A stretch of 64,000 bases of DNA from ZLKRG08 sp964565165 (lineage in GTDB: Bacteria; Actinomycetota; Actinomycetes; Nanopelagicales; Nanopelagicaceae): positions 1-64,000 of the forward strand of contig CAZMDJ010000001.1 of assembly GCA_964565165.1 (NCBI GenBank), in the 5' to 3' direction. The translations under genes and the position numbers were made by a program. Shown piece after piece: positions 25,281 to 35,592 of the stretch. Under the pieces are notes generated by a model that ran no database searches, was not told the origin of the DNA, and saw only the letters and a program-made list of their open reading frames with translations. Position 1 is the stretch's first letter. Each line of letters opens with the position of its first letter.

Positions 25281-26521
25281 TGGGAATGAACTTTCAAGCA
25301 CCAAAAGGTGTAAGCGAGTACATCCCGCCTCGCTCTGCCATTTTTGAATTAGTGCGCAATCAATTATGTGTACCCGCTAAATCTGCGGGTTATCAATATA
25401 TGGAACTTCCGGTATTTGAAGATACTGCGCTCTTTGCGCGAGGTGTTGGCGAATCAACAGATATCGTCACTAAAGAGATGTATACCTTCGAAGATCGCGG
25501 TGGTCGTTCAATCACTCTGCGCCCCGAAGGAACTGCTGGCGTTATGCGCGCAGTTATCGAACATGGATTAGATCGCGGACAGTTACCGGTAAAGGTTCTT
25601 TACTCAGGTGCATATTTTCGTGCAGAGCGCCCACAGAAAGGTCGCTACCGTCAGTTCTACCAAGTTGGTATCGAAGCAATTGGTTTGGACGATCCGCTAA
25701 TTGATGCCGAGGTTATCTGGCTGGCAGATCAAGCTTTTAAGAACATCGGACTTAAGAATTACCGTTTAGAAATTACCTCTCTTGGGGACGCGGAATCACG
25801 CGCAGCGCACCGCACAGAGTTATTAAAGTTCTACGAAACTCTCAATTTAGATGAGGCCACTGCAACTCGAGCAAAGCTAAATCCACTTCGTTTATTCGAC
25901 GATAAGCGACCAGAGATGATTGAAGCGATGTCGAAGGCTCCAGTATTACTAGATTTCTTAAATGAGAAATCAAAGGAACATTTTGCAAAGGTTCGTCAGT
26001 ACTTAGATGCACTCGGTGTTAAGTATGAAATCAATCCAAAGTTGGTTCGCGGTTTTGATTATTACACCGGTACAACTTTTGAATTTATCCATATGGGTCT
26101 AGGAGCGCAATCTGCAATCGGTGGCGGCGGTCGTTACGACAAATTGATGTCCGAACTTGGGGGACAAGATCTGTCAGGCATTGGTTGGGGACTCGGAGTA
26201 GATCGAACAATTCTGGCTGCTGAAGAAGAGGGCGTAATCCCAGCAGATCTTGGTAACGCTAATCTATTTATCATTCCACTTGGAACTCAAGAAGCGGCGC
26301 TAAAGATAGCAACGCAACTTCGCTCGGCAGGGAAAGTTGTTGAGATTGCCTTTGGTGATCGCGCACTTAAAGGCGCAATGAAGGCTGCGGATAAATCAGG
26401 CGCAAAATATGTAATTGTTTTGGGCGAGAATGAAGTTTCAAGTGGTTCGGTTGAGCTAAAAACCATGTCTACCGGAGATACAAAGAGCGTTAGAATTAGC
26501 GACTTAATACAGAACGTTTAA
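25280..26521 (+). CDS. hisS: histidyl-tRNA synthetase
   Basis: A 413-residue class II synthetase. It has motif 1 region PPRSAIFELV, motif 2 FRAERPQKGRYRQFYQ, the histidine-specific FDYYTGTTFE and GGGRYDKL, and a C-terminal anticodon-binding domain. ATG 25280 overlaps the hydrolase stop by one base; ATG 25286 is also possible. The MBL-hisS-aspS order is common in actinobacteria. Confidence 0.96.
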   Translation: MGMNFQAPKGVSEYIPPRSAIFELVRNQLCVPAKSAGYQYMELPVFEDTALFARGVGESTDIVTKEMYTFEDRGGRSITLRPEGTAGVMRAVIEHGLDRGQLPVKVLYSGAYFRAERPQKGRYRQFYQVGIEAIGLDDPLIDAEVIWLADQAFKNIGLKNYRLEITSLGDAESRAAHRTELLKFYETLNLDEATATRAKLNPLRLFDDKRPEMIEAMSKAPVLLDFLNEKSKEHFAKVRQYLDALGVKYEINPKLVRGFDYYTGTTFEFIHMGLGAQSAIGGGGRYDKLMSELGGQDLSGIGWGLGVDRTILAAEEEGVIPADLGNANLFIIPLGTQEAALKIATQLRSAGKVVEIAFGDRALKGAMKAADKSGAKYVIVLGENEVSSGSVELKTMSTGDTKSVRISDLIQNV

Positions 26522-26531
26522 GGACTCAAAA

Positions 26532-28280
26532 ATGCTTCGCACACATAACGCAGGTGAACTGCGCGCTAGCCACGTTGGCCAGACTGTCACGCTTACAGGA
26601 TGGGTTGCCCGCCGTCGAGATCATGGTGGCGTTGCATTTATAGATCTTCGTGATGGCTCAGGTTGGTGCCAAGTGGTTATCAACGATGAAGCAACAGCAG
26701 GTTCACTACGCGCTGAATGGTGCTTAAAGATTGTCGGCGAAGTTATCGCTCGACCTGCTGGTTCTGAAAATGCAAAAGTTGCGACAGGTGCAATCGAAGT
26801 CGTAGCCAAGGAAGTAGTAGTGCTTTCTGAAGCTGCGCCATTGCCATTTCCAGTTGATTCAGGCGATGAATCAGATATCTCTGAAGAGGTACGCCTTCGC
26901 TATCGCTATTTAGATCTTCGCCGCGAGAAACCAGCCGCAAATTTACGTCTACGTTCTAAGGTGACGTCAGTTATTCGTCGAATCATGGAACAAGAAGATT
27001 TCCATGAAATCGAAACACCATATTTGACACGTTCGACTCCTGAAGGCGCACGCGATTTCTTGGTTCCGGTTCGTCTACAACCAGGTTCTTGGTACGCACT
27101 TCCACAATCTCCACAGCTATTTAAGCAGCTCTTAATGGTTGCCGGAATGGAGCGTTACTACCAGATTGCGCGCTGCTTCCGCGATGAAGATTTCCGTGCA
27201 GATCGACAGCCAGAATTTACACAGCTCGATATTGAAATGTCATTTATCGATCAAGAAGATATCTTGGCGCTTATCGAAAAACTTCTTGTACAGATTTGGA
27301 AAGAAGTTAAGCAATACGATATTTCTTTACCGATTCCACGTATGACTTATAAAGATGCGATGGATCGATATGGTTCAGATAAACCAGATCTACGCTTCGG
27401 TTACGAATTAACTGAGATGACCGATTTCTTTAAAGAGACAACTTTCCGTGTATTCCAAGCGCCTTATGTTGGTGCTGTTGTAATGCCAGGTGGCGCAGAT
27501 TCACCACGTCGCGAACTTGATGGTTGGCAGGATTGGGCAAAGGCTCGTGGTGCAAAGGGCCTTGCATATATTTTGGTTCAAGAAGACGGAACTCTTGGTG
27601 GCCCAGTTGCAAAGAACCTTTCTGAATCTGAGATCGCAGGAGTTGCTGCTAAAACTGGTGCAAAACCAGGAGATGCAATCTTCTTTGCTGCCGGAAACCG
27701 TGCAGAGTCACAAGCGCTTCTTGGCGCAGTTCGTTTAGAGATCGGTAAGCGCCGTAACTTGATCGATGAATCAAAGTGGGAATTTCTCTGGGTTGTCGAT
27801 GCGCCAATGTTCGAACAAACAGATAACGGTGGTTGGACTGCAGTTCATCATCCATTTACTGGACCAAAGCCAGAGTTCGCAAAGACTTTTAAATCAGATC
27901 CAGGTAACGCACTTGCTTATGCATATGACATTGTTCTTAACGGCACCGAACTTGGTGGTGGATCAATTCGTATCCATGATCAACAGATTCAACGTGATGT
28001 ATTTGAAGTTATTGGCCTTACTGACGAAGAGGCGCAGAGCAAGTTTGGATTCTTGCTCGATGCATTCCAATATGGACCACCACCACACGGTGGGCTAGCA
28101 ATTGGTATTGATCGACTCTGTGCGCTCCTTGCAGGAGCAGATTCAATCCGTGAAGTGATTGCATTCCCTAAGACTGCATCCGGTGGAGATCCACTCACTG
28201 GCGCTCCAACTCCGATTACAGCTGCACAACGTAAAGAAGCTGCGATCGATGCTAAGCCGGAAAAATCAGAAGATAAGTAA
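26532..28280 (+). CDS. aspS: aspartyl-tRNA synthetase
   Basis: A 582-residue bacterial-type AspRS: N-terminal OB anticodon-binding domain (LTGWVARRRDHGGVAFIDLRD), catalytic core with FRDEDFRADRQPEFTQLD, the bacterial GAD insertion, and the C-terminal IGIDRL motif. AAGGA lies just upstream of the ATG. If the genome lacks asnS it may also charge tRNA-Asn with Asp; that cannot be decided here. It overlaps the next ATG by one base. Confidence 0.96.
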   Translation: MLRTHNAGELRASHVGQTVTLTGWVARRRDHGGVAFIDLRDGSGWCQVVINDEATAGSLRAEWCLKIVGEVIARPAGSENAKVATGAIEVVAKEVVVLSEAAPLPFPVDSGDESDISEEVRLRYRYLDLRREKPAANLRLRSKVTSVIRRIMEQEDFHEIETPYLTRSTPEGARDFLVPVRLQPGSWYALPQSPQLFKQLLMVAGMERYYQIARCFRDEDFRADRQPEFTQLDIEMSFIDQEDILALIEKLLVQIWKEVKQYDISLPIPRMTYKDAMDRYGSDKPDLRFGYELTEMTDFFKETTFRVFQAPYVGAVVMPGGADSPRRELDGWQDWAKARGAKGLAYILVQEDGTLGGPVAKNLSESEIAGVAAKTGAKPGDAIFFAAGNRAESQALLGAVRLEIGKRRNLIDESKWEFLWVVDAPMFEQTDNGGWTAVHHPFTGPKPEFAKTFKSDPGNALAYAYDIVLNGTELGGGSIRIHDQQIQRDVFEVIGLTDEEAQSKFGFLLDAFQYGPPPHGGLAIGIDRLCALLAGADSIREVIAFPKTASGGDPLTGAPTPITAAQRKEAAIDAKPEKSEDK

Positions 28281-28918
28281 TGTTCAAGCGCATCACAGCT
28301 GCAACTCTTGCACTTGTGATGCTTAGCGCCTGCACACCTTCAAAGCAGTATGCAGGTAGTAAAACAGATGGTGCCTTCTTCTCTGTTCCAAATGGTTGGA
28401 CAAAAATCTCAACTGAGGCATTAACTAAAGAAGAGAGCAAATCAACTAACCAAAACGATTTAGATCGCCTAGCAATGGTTACTTATCAAGTTGGTTTCAC
28501 CAAAGCTAAGAAGATGTCGGCTCGAAAAGTCTTCATGCTCGAACCAACAGATCAACCGGTCTTATTTGCACGGTTCCGCGATCTCTTTCCAGAAGAACGA
28601 AACTCAATTAGCTTAAATTCGCTACGCGATATCATCTTGCCAATTACGCAGTATCAGGATGGCAGCAAAGTTAATGATCGTAACTTCCAACTTTTTGATG
28701 ACCAAGAGATTGTAGAAAAAGGCGGCAAGGGAGTCAGCCTGCTTTATAGCTTTGATTACAACGGTGTGAACGAGACTGTTAATCAAGTAGCTCTCTATTC
28801 GAATGATCAAAACAAGATTTATCTCTTCATAATTCGCTGTTCAACAACTTGTTACAATAAAAATATTGACGAAATCGACGAAATAGTTAAGTCTTTCACC
28901 GTTAGGGGAGCGCGATGA
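28280..28918 (+). CDS. predicted lipoprotein, unknown function
   Basis: A 212-residue protein with a lipoprotein signal, lipobox LSAC at 15-18 followed by TPSKQ. The mature part is soluble and mixed alpha/beta, with FFSVPNGWTKI near the start and a C-terminal pair of cysteines (RCSTTC). No family is recognised. It overlaps aspS by one base and the FtsH-like gene by four (ATGA), so it is translationally coupled to the protease and may be its extracytoplasmic partner or substrate; that is inference. Confidence 0.7.
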   Translation: MFKRITAATLALVMLSACTPSKQYAGSKTDGAFFSVPNGWTKISTEALTKEESKSTNQNDLDRLAMVTYQVGFTKAKKMSARKVFMLEPTDQPVLFARFRDLFPEERNSISLNSLRDIILPITQYQDGSKVNDRNFQLFDDQEIVEKGGKGVSLLYSFDYNGVNETVNQVALYSNDQNKIYLFIIRCSTTCYNKNIDEIDEIVKSFTVRGAR

Positions 28919-31146
28919 CCGAGAAGGAATCCAGCAGAAAGAGAGATTCTGAGCGTCGTACCCGCGTTCATCTCTCGCTCTTTGATCGCAGCAAATTCCT
29001 AATCCTCTTTGCTTTAACTTACGGAATTCTGGTTTGGGCGCTACTTTCTGAAAATCCAATTTATAGCGTCAGTGATGCGGCGAAAGAAGTTGCAAATTCG
29101 CATATGTGGATCTTCTACTTAGCGGGAGCCGAAGCTCTTCGCCAAGTTCACTTTCTTATTTCTGAATTTATCTCTCCGTATCACCGACTATGGCAGTGGT
29201 ATTTCAAGAGCGTTGATCGGGTTATCCATTTAGTATCCGATTGGAATCGTTACCGAATCTCGCGTGTAGTTAAAGCACTGATTTGGGTTTTGATACTTGC
29301 AGTTATTTTGGGTGCTATCTACAACTTACCTCCAGCGCAAGCGCTCTTTATGGCGCCACAAGCGCTCTGGTCAGCGCTACCGATGTTGGCACAATTGCTA
29401 TTCGCAGTTGTATTCATACTTATTCAATTCGTTGCGATGTTCTGGTTCTTAAGTCGTGGCGGAATTGATACCTATTTCCCAGATGACATCAACACTCGTT
29501 TCAGCGATGTTTGGGGACAGGATCATGTCGTCGAACGTATTCGCGAAAATTTACTTTTCCTAGAAGATCCAGAATCAATCGAACGTCACGGCGGATATGT
29601 GCCTGGCGGACTTTTACTCTGGGGACCTCCAGGTACCGGTAAGACCTTGATGGCAGAAGCAATGGCTGGCGAAACCGGTAAACCTTTTATCTTCGTTGAT
29701 CCAGGTGCATTTAATAATATGTTCTTTGGCGTTGGCGTAATGAAAGTTAAATCGCTCTTCCGCAAACTTCGTAAGTTAGCGCTTCGCTACGGTGGGGTAG
29801 TTGTCTTCTTCGATGAAGCAGATGCGCTAGGTAATCGTGGAATTGTTACTACCGGTCAACGAATGAATTCGGAACATTGCCACGGCGGTAACTATCTATC
29901 TGAATCAGCGGTAAATGTTTTAACTCGTGAGAAGTTTGTGATGGGTGGCGCTGCAAATTCAGGTGGCGGTGGCGGTATGGGAACGCTGCAAGCTCTACTA
30001 ACCGAACTTTCAGGACTTAAGAAACCTCGTGGATTCTTTAATCGAATTGTTCGTCGAACACTTGGCATGCGCCCAAAGAATCCACCTAAGTATCGAATCC
30101 TTGTCGTGATGGCAACAAATATGCCAGAAGCTTTAGATGAAGCGTTATTACGTCCAGGTCGCATTGATCGCATGTATCGCGTTGGATATCCAAGTAAGAA
30201 TGGTCGCGTCCGTACCTATCAAGGTTACTTAGATAAAGTTTCTCATCTTCTAGAACCATCTGAGATCGAGAAGTTAGCGATCATGACGCCATATTCAACT
30301 GGCGCAACTATTAAGGACATGATTAACGAAGCTTTAATTATTGCTATCCGCGATGGTCGGACTGCAATTACTTGGGCAGATGTGCTCCGCGCTAAGCAAC
30401 AGAAAGAACTTGGACCATCTGAAGATGTTGAGTACATCGAACGCGAGCGACATGCCATTGCGGTTCACGAAGCATGTCATGCAGTTGTGGCACACCGTGT
30501 TCGTCAACATATGAATATCGATTTGGCAACCATCGAAAAAGGTAGCGATTACTTAGGCATGGTTGCAAGCATTCCGCCGGATGATCAATTCACTAGATGG
30601 AAGAGCGAATATCAATCAGATATTTTGGTTTCGCTTGCTTCTCTTGCTGGCGAGAGAATGTTCTTTGAAGGCGATAACTCTTCTGGAGTTTCAGGAGACC
30701 TTGAATCTGCAACCACCATTGCTAGTTTGATGGAAGGACATTGGGGAATGGGCTCCACCATCTCTTCACATGCATCAAATCGTCGCTTTGAAGTTGGCGC
30801 CCCTGGTGGCGGCAAAGGCAAAGATCAAGATGATCGCGAACTCCGCCGTGCACTGTCCGATCGCATTGAAGATAATTTAAATCAGCTACTAGAGAAAGCT
30901 GAACTTCTTCTTAAGCAAAACCGCACAGAAGTTTTGGCGCTAGCTCATGCTTTGGAAACATATAAAACGCTGCCAGGTGATGATGTTGCAGCGGTAATTA
31001 ATTGCGAAAAGGGAACTATCGCAGATGGCCAGCCTTATTCAGATTCTTCATTTATGAAGGAGATTGAGGAGTATCACAAGGCTTGTGTATCTGCTCACCG
31101 AGAACATCGCACCCCTGAAATTCCGCTTCCGGTCTATAAGGGTTGA
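28915..31146 (+). CDS. FtsH-like membrane AAA+ zinc protease, divergent
   Basis: A 743-residue protein with an unusually long membrane part: hydrophobic segments near 27-44, 62-80, 120-138 and 156-180. An AAA+ domain follows with Walker A GPPGTGKT (237-244), Walker B VVFFDEADAL (DE at 300-301) and RPGRIDRMYRV. An insertion (about 311-395) with HCHGGN and a glycine run separates Walker B from the sensor. The M41 peptidase site HEACH (518-522) and GDLESAT with D595, the expected third zinc ligand, are present. It is probably a membrane-protein quality-control protease, distinct from canonical FtsH. Confidence 0.85.
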   Translation: MTEKESSRKRDSERRTRVHLSLFDRSKFLILFALTYGILVWALLSENPIYSVSDAAKEVANSHMWIFYLAGAEALRQVHFLISEFISPYHRLWQWYFKSVDRVIHLVSDWNRYRISRVVKALIWVLILAVILGAIYNLPPAQALFMAPQALWSALPMLAQLLFAVVFILIQFVAMFWFLSRGGIDTYFPDDINTRFSDVWGQDHVVERIRENLLFLEDPESIERHGGYVPGGLLLWGPPGTGKTLMAEAMAGETGKPFIFVDPGAFNNMFFGVGVMKVKSLFRKLRKLALRYGGVVVFFDEADALGNRGIVTTGQRMNSEHCHGGNYLSESAVNVLTREKFVMGGAANSGGGGGMGTLQALLTELSGLKKPRGFFNRIVRRTLGMRPKNPPKYRILVVMATNMPEALDEALLRPGRIDRMYRVGYPSKNGRVRTYQGYLDKVSHLLEPSEIEKLAIMTPYSTGATIKDMINEALIIAIRDGRTAITWADVLRAKQQKELGPSEDVEYIERERHAIAVHEACHAVVAHRVRQHMNIDLATIEKGSDYLGMVASIPPDDQFTRWKSEYQSDILVSLASLAGERMFFEGDNSSGVSGDLESATTIASLMEGHWGMGSTISSHASNRRFEVGAPGGGKGKDQDDRELRRALSDRIEDNLNQLLEKAELLLKQNRTEVLALAHALETYKTLPGDDVAAVINCEKGTIADGQPYSDSSFMKEIEEYHKACVSAHREHRTPEIPLPVYKG

Positions 31147-31152
31147 TAGGCT
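31147..31152 (+). promoter_or_regulatory. -10 box for DUF948 gene
   Basis: TAGGCT is followed by six bases and ATG 31159. It lies immediately after the protease stop. Confidence 0.4.
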
Positions 31153-31158
31153 AAAGCC

Positions 31159-31512
31159 ATGGGTCCAGGTGGAATTGCAACAATCATCGCAGCATGCTCT
31201 TTGCTGATCATCGCTGCCGCGCTCGGCTATGCGGTTATCCGTTTAAGCCGCTTGATTGATGAGGCGAAGATTTCGCTAAAGGCATTTACTGATGAGACCG
31301 CGCCATTGATCAAAGAATCAACCCGAACCGTAGAACTTGTTAACGGTCCGCTTGAGAGCATCAATCGCATCACTAAGAATGTAGAGACAGTCTCTGAGAA
31401 AGTTGTTGGTGCAACCGATACTTTCATGAGCAAGGGCGGCCCAGCAGTTAAGGCGTTAGGTTTCCTTGCATCAGCAGCGACCGCTACCAAGAAGCGCGGA
31501 AAGAAAAAATAA
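31159..31512 (+). CDS. DUF948 membrane protein
   Basis: A 117-residue protein with one N-terminal membrane helix (about 5-26), then a helical coiled region (SLKAFTDETAPLIKES, GPLESINRITKNVETV) and a basic tail KKRGKKK. It matches the DUF948 family often found upstream of alaS in Gram-positive bacteria. Function unknown. alaS begins at the next base. Confidence 0.8.
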   Translation: MGPGGIATIIAACSLLIIAAALGYAVIRLSRLIDEAKISLKAFTDETAPLIKESTRTVELVNGPLESINRITKNVETVSEKVVGATDTFMSKGGPAVKALGFLASAATATKKRGKKK

Positions 31513-34185
31513 TTGGAATCAGCAGATATACGCGCACGATGGTTGCGCTTCTTTGAGTCTGGAAATCGCGAGAACCTTCCACACGTAGTTGTTCCATCGG
31601 CTTCATTAATTGCTGATGATCCAAATCTTCTGCTTGTTAACGCAGGCATGGTTCCATTCAAACCTTACTTTCTCGGTGAAGTAACGCCACCTTATAAGCG
31701 AGCAACTTCTGTACAGAAGTGTGTACGTACGCTTGATATCGATGAAGTAGGCAAGACCACTCGTCATGCGTCTTTCTTCCAAATGTGTGGAAATTTCTCA
31801 TTTGGTGATTACTTCAAAGAAGGTGCGATTGCACTTGCTTGGGATCTTCTAACTCGACCAGTTACAGAAGGCGGATATGGATTCCCTGAAAGTCGTCTCT
31901 GGGTAACTGTTTACGAAGATGATGATGAAGCAGCTGATATCTGGCATAAGAAGATTGGTGTTCCGAAAGAGCGCATTCAACGTCGCGACATGAACGATAA
32001 CTACTGGTCTATGGGCGTGCCTGGACCATGTGGACCTTGTTCTGAAATTTATTACGATCGGGGACCAGAGTATGGCCGCGATGGCGGACCGATTGCAGAT
32101 GAAGAGCGTTATCTAGAGGTATGGAACTTAGTTTTCATGCAGTTCGAACGCGGTGCTGGTGCAGGTAAAACTGATTACCCAATTCTCGGCGAACTTCCAA
32201 GTAAGAATATTGATACCGGTCTTGGTCTTGAACGTATGGCTGCGATTTTGCAGGGCGTTGAGAACATTTATGAAATCGACACCACCAAGATTATTTTGGA
32301 TAAAGCTGTTGATTTAACTGGTGTTAAGTACGGTAGTTCAAATAAGAGCGATGTTTCGCTACGCGTTATTGCAGACCATGCACGTACCGCTGCGATGTTG
32401 ATTTGCGACGGTGTTACTCCAGGTAATGAAGGTCGCGGATACGTGTTACGTCGAATGATGCGCCGCACAATTCGAAATATGCGCCTACTAGGTTCACAAG
32501 AGCCAATCATCAAAGAGTTAATTGATGCATCCATTAAAGCGATGGGTCCACAGTATCCAGAGCTAGTAACAGATCAAGGTCGTATTCAGAAGGTCGCGAT
32601 CGCTGAAGAAGAGTCATTCTTACAGACTCTCAAATCAGGTACGCAGATTTTTGATACCGCAGCAACAGAGATTAAGAGCGGCGGCGGAAAAGTTCTATCT
32701 GGTGATGCAGCTTTCAAATTGCACGATACATATGGATTCCCAATTGATTTAACTCTTGAAATGGCGACTGAACAGGGTCTTGAAGTAGACGCTGATGGTT
32801 TCCGCCGTTTAATGAAGGAGCAGAAGGATCGCGCTAAAGCTGACTCAAAAGCCAAGAAAAGTGGTCATACAGATTTAACTGAGTATCGTCGTATTGCAGA
32901 CGAGCAAGGCTTATCTGAATTTATCGGTTATGCATCAATCGAATCAGAAGCCAAGGTTCGTGGACTTCTTGTCGATGGTAAATCTTCAATGTCAGCATCT
33001 GAGGGCGACGAGATCGAGATTGTTTTAGATCGCACGCCTTTCTATGCAGAAGGTGGCGGACAGTTAGCTGATGGCGGTTTAATCACTTTAGCTAACGGAA
33101 CCAAGATTCAAATTGATGATGTGCAAGCACCAGTTCCATCTCTAAGCGTTCACCGCGGTCGAGTTGTCGTTGGTTCTGTAGAAGTAGGAAACGAAGTACA
33201 TGCTGCGATTGATTTAGAACGTCGTCGTGCTATCTCTCGTGCTCACTCTGCAACCCATATGGTCCATAAGGCATTCCGTGAAATTCTTGGCGAAACTGCG
33301 ACTCAAGCTGGATCAGAGAACTCTCCAGGTCGTTTCCGTTTTGATTTCCCATCAACTGGTGCGGTTCCAGCATCTGTATTAAATGATGTGGAATCACGTG
33401 TTAATGCGTTGCTTCTTGAAGATTGGGAAGTAACTGCAGAAATCATGAGCCAAGATGAGGCGAAGAAGTTAGGCGCAATGGCGCTCTTCGGTGAAAAGTA
33501 TGGCGATCGTGTACGTGTTGTAAGTGTCGGAGATTGGGCACGCGAACTTTGCGGCGGTACACACGTAGCACGCACCGGTCAGTTGGGCGTTGTTAAATTA
33601 CTTTCTGAATCATCTATCGGAGCAGGTGTACGTCGCGTCGAAGCTTTAGTTGGCGCAGATGCTTACAGATTCTTAGCTCGCGAACACATTCTGGTTAATC
33701 AATTAACTGATTTGATCAAAGGCGCTAAATCAGAGGAACTTCCAGAGCGCATCTCTGAATTAATCAATAAGTTGAAAGACACCGAAAAAGAGCTCGGACA
33801 AGTTCGTTCGCAGCAAGCGTTGGCACAAGTTTCCGGTTTACTTGAAAGCGCTAAGCAGATCGGTGAATTTAAATTCTTAGGCGCGCAAATTGGCGATGGA
33901 ATTGCAGTTGACGATCTACGCACTATGGCTCTGGATATCAAGAATCGTTTAGGTGAATCAGTTGTGGCGTTAGCAAGTGTTACTGCTGGTAAACCTGTCG
34001 TTGTAGTGGCCACATCTGATGCGCCACGTGCAAAGGGCGTTAAAGCTGGTGCGCTTGTAAAGGTTGCTTCAGGTGTACTTGGCGGCGGTGGCGGCGGTAA
34101 AGATGATTTCGCACAAGGTGGCGGAACCAATCCAGCTGAGATTCCTAGCGCACTTGTAGCTATTGAAAAGGCGCTCTCTAACTGA
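31513..34185 (+). CDS. alaS: alanyl-tRNA synthetase
   Basis: An 890-residue class II synthetase beginning with TTG directly after the DUF948 stop. The catalytic core has TSVQKCVRTLDIDEVG and the FFQMCGNFSFGDYFKEGA region. The editing domain has zinc-binding HSATH and CGGTH. The C-Ala domain ends with the glycine-rich GGGGGKDDFAQGGG. Full length. Its stop overlaps ruvX by one base. Confidence 0.96.
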   Translation: MESADIRARWLRFFESGNRENLPHVVVPSASLIADDPNLLLVNAGMVPFKPYFLGEVTPPYKRATSVQKCVRTLDIDEVGKTTRHASFFQMCGNFSFGDYFKEGAIALAWDLLTRPVTEGGYGFPESRLWVTVYEDDDEAADIWHKKIGVPKERIQRRDMNDNYWSMGVPGPCGPCSEIYYDRGPEYGRDGGPIADEERYLEVWNLVFMQFERGAGAGKTDYPILGELPSKNIDTGLGLERMAAILQGVENIYEIDTTKIILDKAVDLTGVKYGSSNKSDVSLRVIADHARTAAMLICDGVTPGNEGRGYVLRRMMRRTIRNMRLLGSQEPIIKELIDASIKAMGPQYPELVTDQGRIQKVAIAEEESFLQTLKSGTQIFDTAATEIKSGGGKVLSGDAAFKLHDTYGFPIDLTLEMATEQGLEVDADGFRRLMKEQKDRAKADSKAKKSGHTDLTEYRRIADEQGLSEFIGYASIESEAKVRGLLVDGKSSMSASEGDEIEIVLDRTPFYAEGGGQLADGGLITLANGTKIQIDDVQAPVPSLSVHRGRVVVGSVEVGNEVHAAIDLERRRAISRAHSATHMVHKAFREILGETATQAGSENSPGRFRFDFPSTGAVPASVLNDVESRVNALLLEDWEVTAEIMSQDEAKKLGAMALFGEKYGDRVRVVSVGDWARELCGGTHVARTGQLGVVKLLSESSIGAGVRRVEALVGADAYRFLAREHILVNQLTDLIKGAKSEELPERISELINKLKDTEKELGQVRSQQALAQVSGLLESAKQIGEFKFLGAQIGDGIAVDDLRTMALDIKNRLGESVVALASVTAGKPVVVVATSDAPRAKGVKAGALVKVASGVLGGGGGGKDDFAQGGGTNPAEIPSALVAIEKALSN

Positions 34186-34604
34186 TGTCTTTCGGCCGCC
34201 GGCTGGGTATTGATTACGGTCAGGCACGCGTCGGTATCGCGATCTGCGATGTTGATGGGATGGTTGCTACGCCTTTAGTAACTCTAAAAAACGATAAGAG
34301 CCTATTTGCCAAGTTAAGTGAAGTTATCGACGAACATAACATCGTGGGCGTATATCTAGGAAAACCTAAGCACCTCAGTGGAGTAGAAGGTGCCACGGTT
34401 GAATTGGTTTCAGGATTTGCGCAGAGATTCAGTGAGAGTTTTGAAATTCCAATTACTTATGTTGATGAGCGTTTAACAAGTGGTGGCGCTGAGAAATTAT
34501 TGAAAGCGGCGGGTAAGAATAGTAAAGAATCTCGCGGCTTAATTGATCAGTTGGCAGCGGTTGCCATTCTTGAATTAGGGATGCAAATTGAGAAACGTAA
34601 TTAA
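34185..34604 (+). CDS. ruvX: Holliday junction resolvase-like protein RuvX/YqgF
   Basis: A 139-residue RNase H-fold protein with GIDYGQARVGIA, YVDERLTS and a late conserved Asp (LIDQLAAVAIL). The family is implicated in 16S pre-rRNA end processing. It overlaps mltG by 17 bases. Confidence 0.93.
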   Translation: MSFGRRLGIDYGQARVGIAICDVDGMVATPLVTLKNDKSLFAKLSEVIDEHNIVGVYLGKPKHLSGVEGATVELVSGFAQRFSESFEIPITYVDERLTSGGAEKLLKAAGKNSKESRGLIDQLAAVAILELGMQIEKRN

Positions 34605-35592
34605 GAAGTGGTGGCCTGCGGCCGCCGGATTAGCATTCACTTTTGTACTTGCCTTCTCGCTACATTTAGTGCGCTCCAATTTATCGTCAGTAGAGAATTA
34701 TCCAACTCGTTCAATCACCGCCAATGAGAGCACTGTCTCTATTGAAGTTTCCGAGGGTGAACTTGGGTTGCAGATTGCAAAAGAACTTCACGCTAAAGGT
34801 GTCACCGCTTCGATCACCTCTTTTTATCAATTAGCAATTAACGAACCAAAGGCGATGCAGATTGCGCCGGGAACGCATCAATTAAGTTTGAAAATTTCAG
34901 CACGCCAAGCTTTGGAGCAACTCCTTGATGCTAAGCGAAATGTCGGCTTGATTTCGATTATCGAAGGCACTTGGCGCAGTGAAATCGCTGCCAAGATGAA
35001 GGCGGTTGGATTTAAGGATGTCGATAGCGCATTTGCAAAGTTAAGCGTTCCATCTGGATTTAGCGCCTCCGAAGGCATTTACTTTCCCGCGCAATACTCA
35101 TTTGCAAAAGGAACATCGGCTGTTAGCGCCCTGCAGGCGATGGTTGATCGATTCAGCAAAGAATCTGCAAGCATTGGAATTAAGAAGCAAGATGAATTGA
35201 CGGTGGCATCCCTGATTCAGGCCGAAGGCGACCCAAAAGATTTCAATAAGATTTCACGAGTTATCTACAACCGATTGAAGATTGGTATGCCGTTGCAGCT
35301 AGATACAACAGTGCAATACATATTAAAAAAGCGCGGTTCTGTATTTCTATCGACCAAATCAACTTTGGTTAATTCGCCTTACAACACTTACAAGCGATAT
35401 GGGTTGCCGCCAGGACCGATCGGAAATCCAGGATCGGAAGCGATGAAGGCTGCTTTGGCTCCTGCGAAAGGTGATTGGCTTTATTTCATCACAGTTAAGC
35501 CTGGAGATACTAGGTTTACCAAGTCGCATGATGAGTTCTTGGTTTGGAAGAATGAGTACCAGAAGAATTTACAGGCGGGGGCATTTAAATGA
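34588..35592 (+). CDS. mltG: endolytic murein transglycosylase MltG
   Basis: A 334-residue protein from TTG 34588 with one membrane helix (about 8-27), a LysM-like region, and the YceG/MltG domain: VASLIQAEGDPKDF with the likely catalytic Glu, VIYNRLKIGMPLQLDTTVQY, and SPYNTYKRYGLPPGPIGNPG. It cuts nascent glycan strands outside the membrane and so sets their length. The alaS-ruvX-mltG-aroE order is typical of actinobacteria. Confidence 0.94.
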   Translation: MRNVIKKWWPAAAGLAFTFVLAFSLHLVRSNLSSVENYPTRSITANESTVSIEVSEGELGLQIAKELHAKGVTASITSFYQLAINEPKAMQIAPGTHQLSLKISARQALEQLLDAKRNVGLISIIEGTWRSEIAAKMKAVGFKDVDSAFAKLSVPSGFSASEGIYFPAQYSFAKGTSAVSALQAMVDRFSKESASIGIKKQDELTVASLIQAEGDPKDFNKISRVIYNRLKIGMPLQLDTTVQYILKKRGSVFLSTKSTLVNSPYNTYKRYGLPPGPIGNPGSEAMKAALAPAKGDWLYFITVKPGDTRFTKSHDEFLVWKNEYQKNLQAGAFK

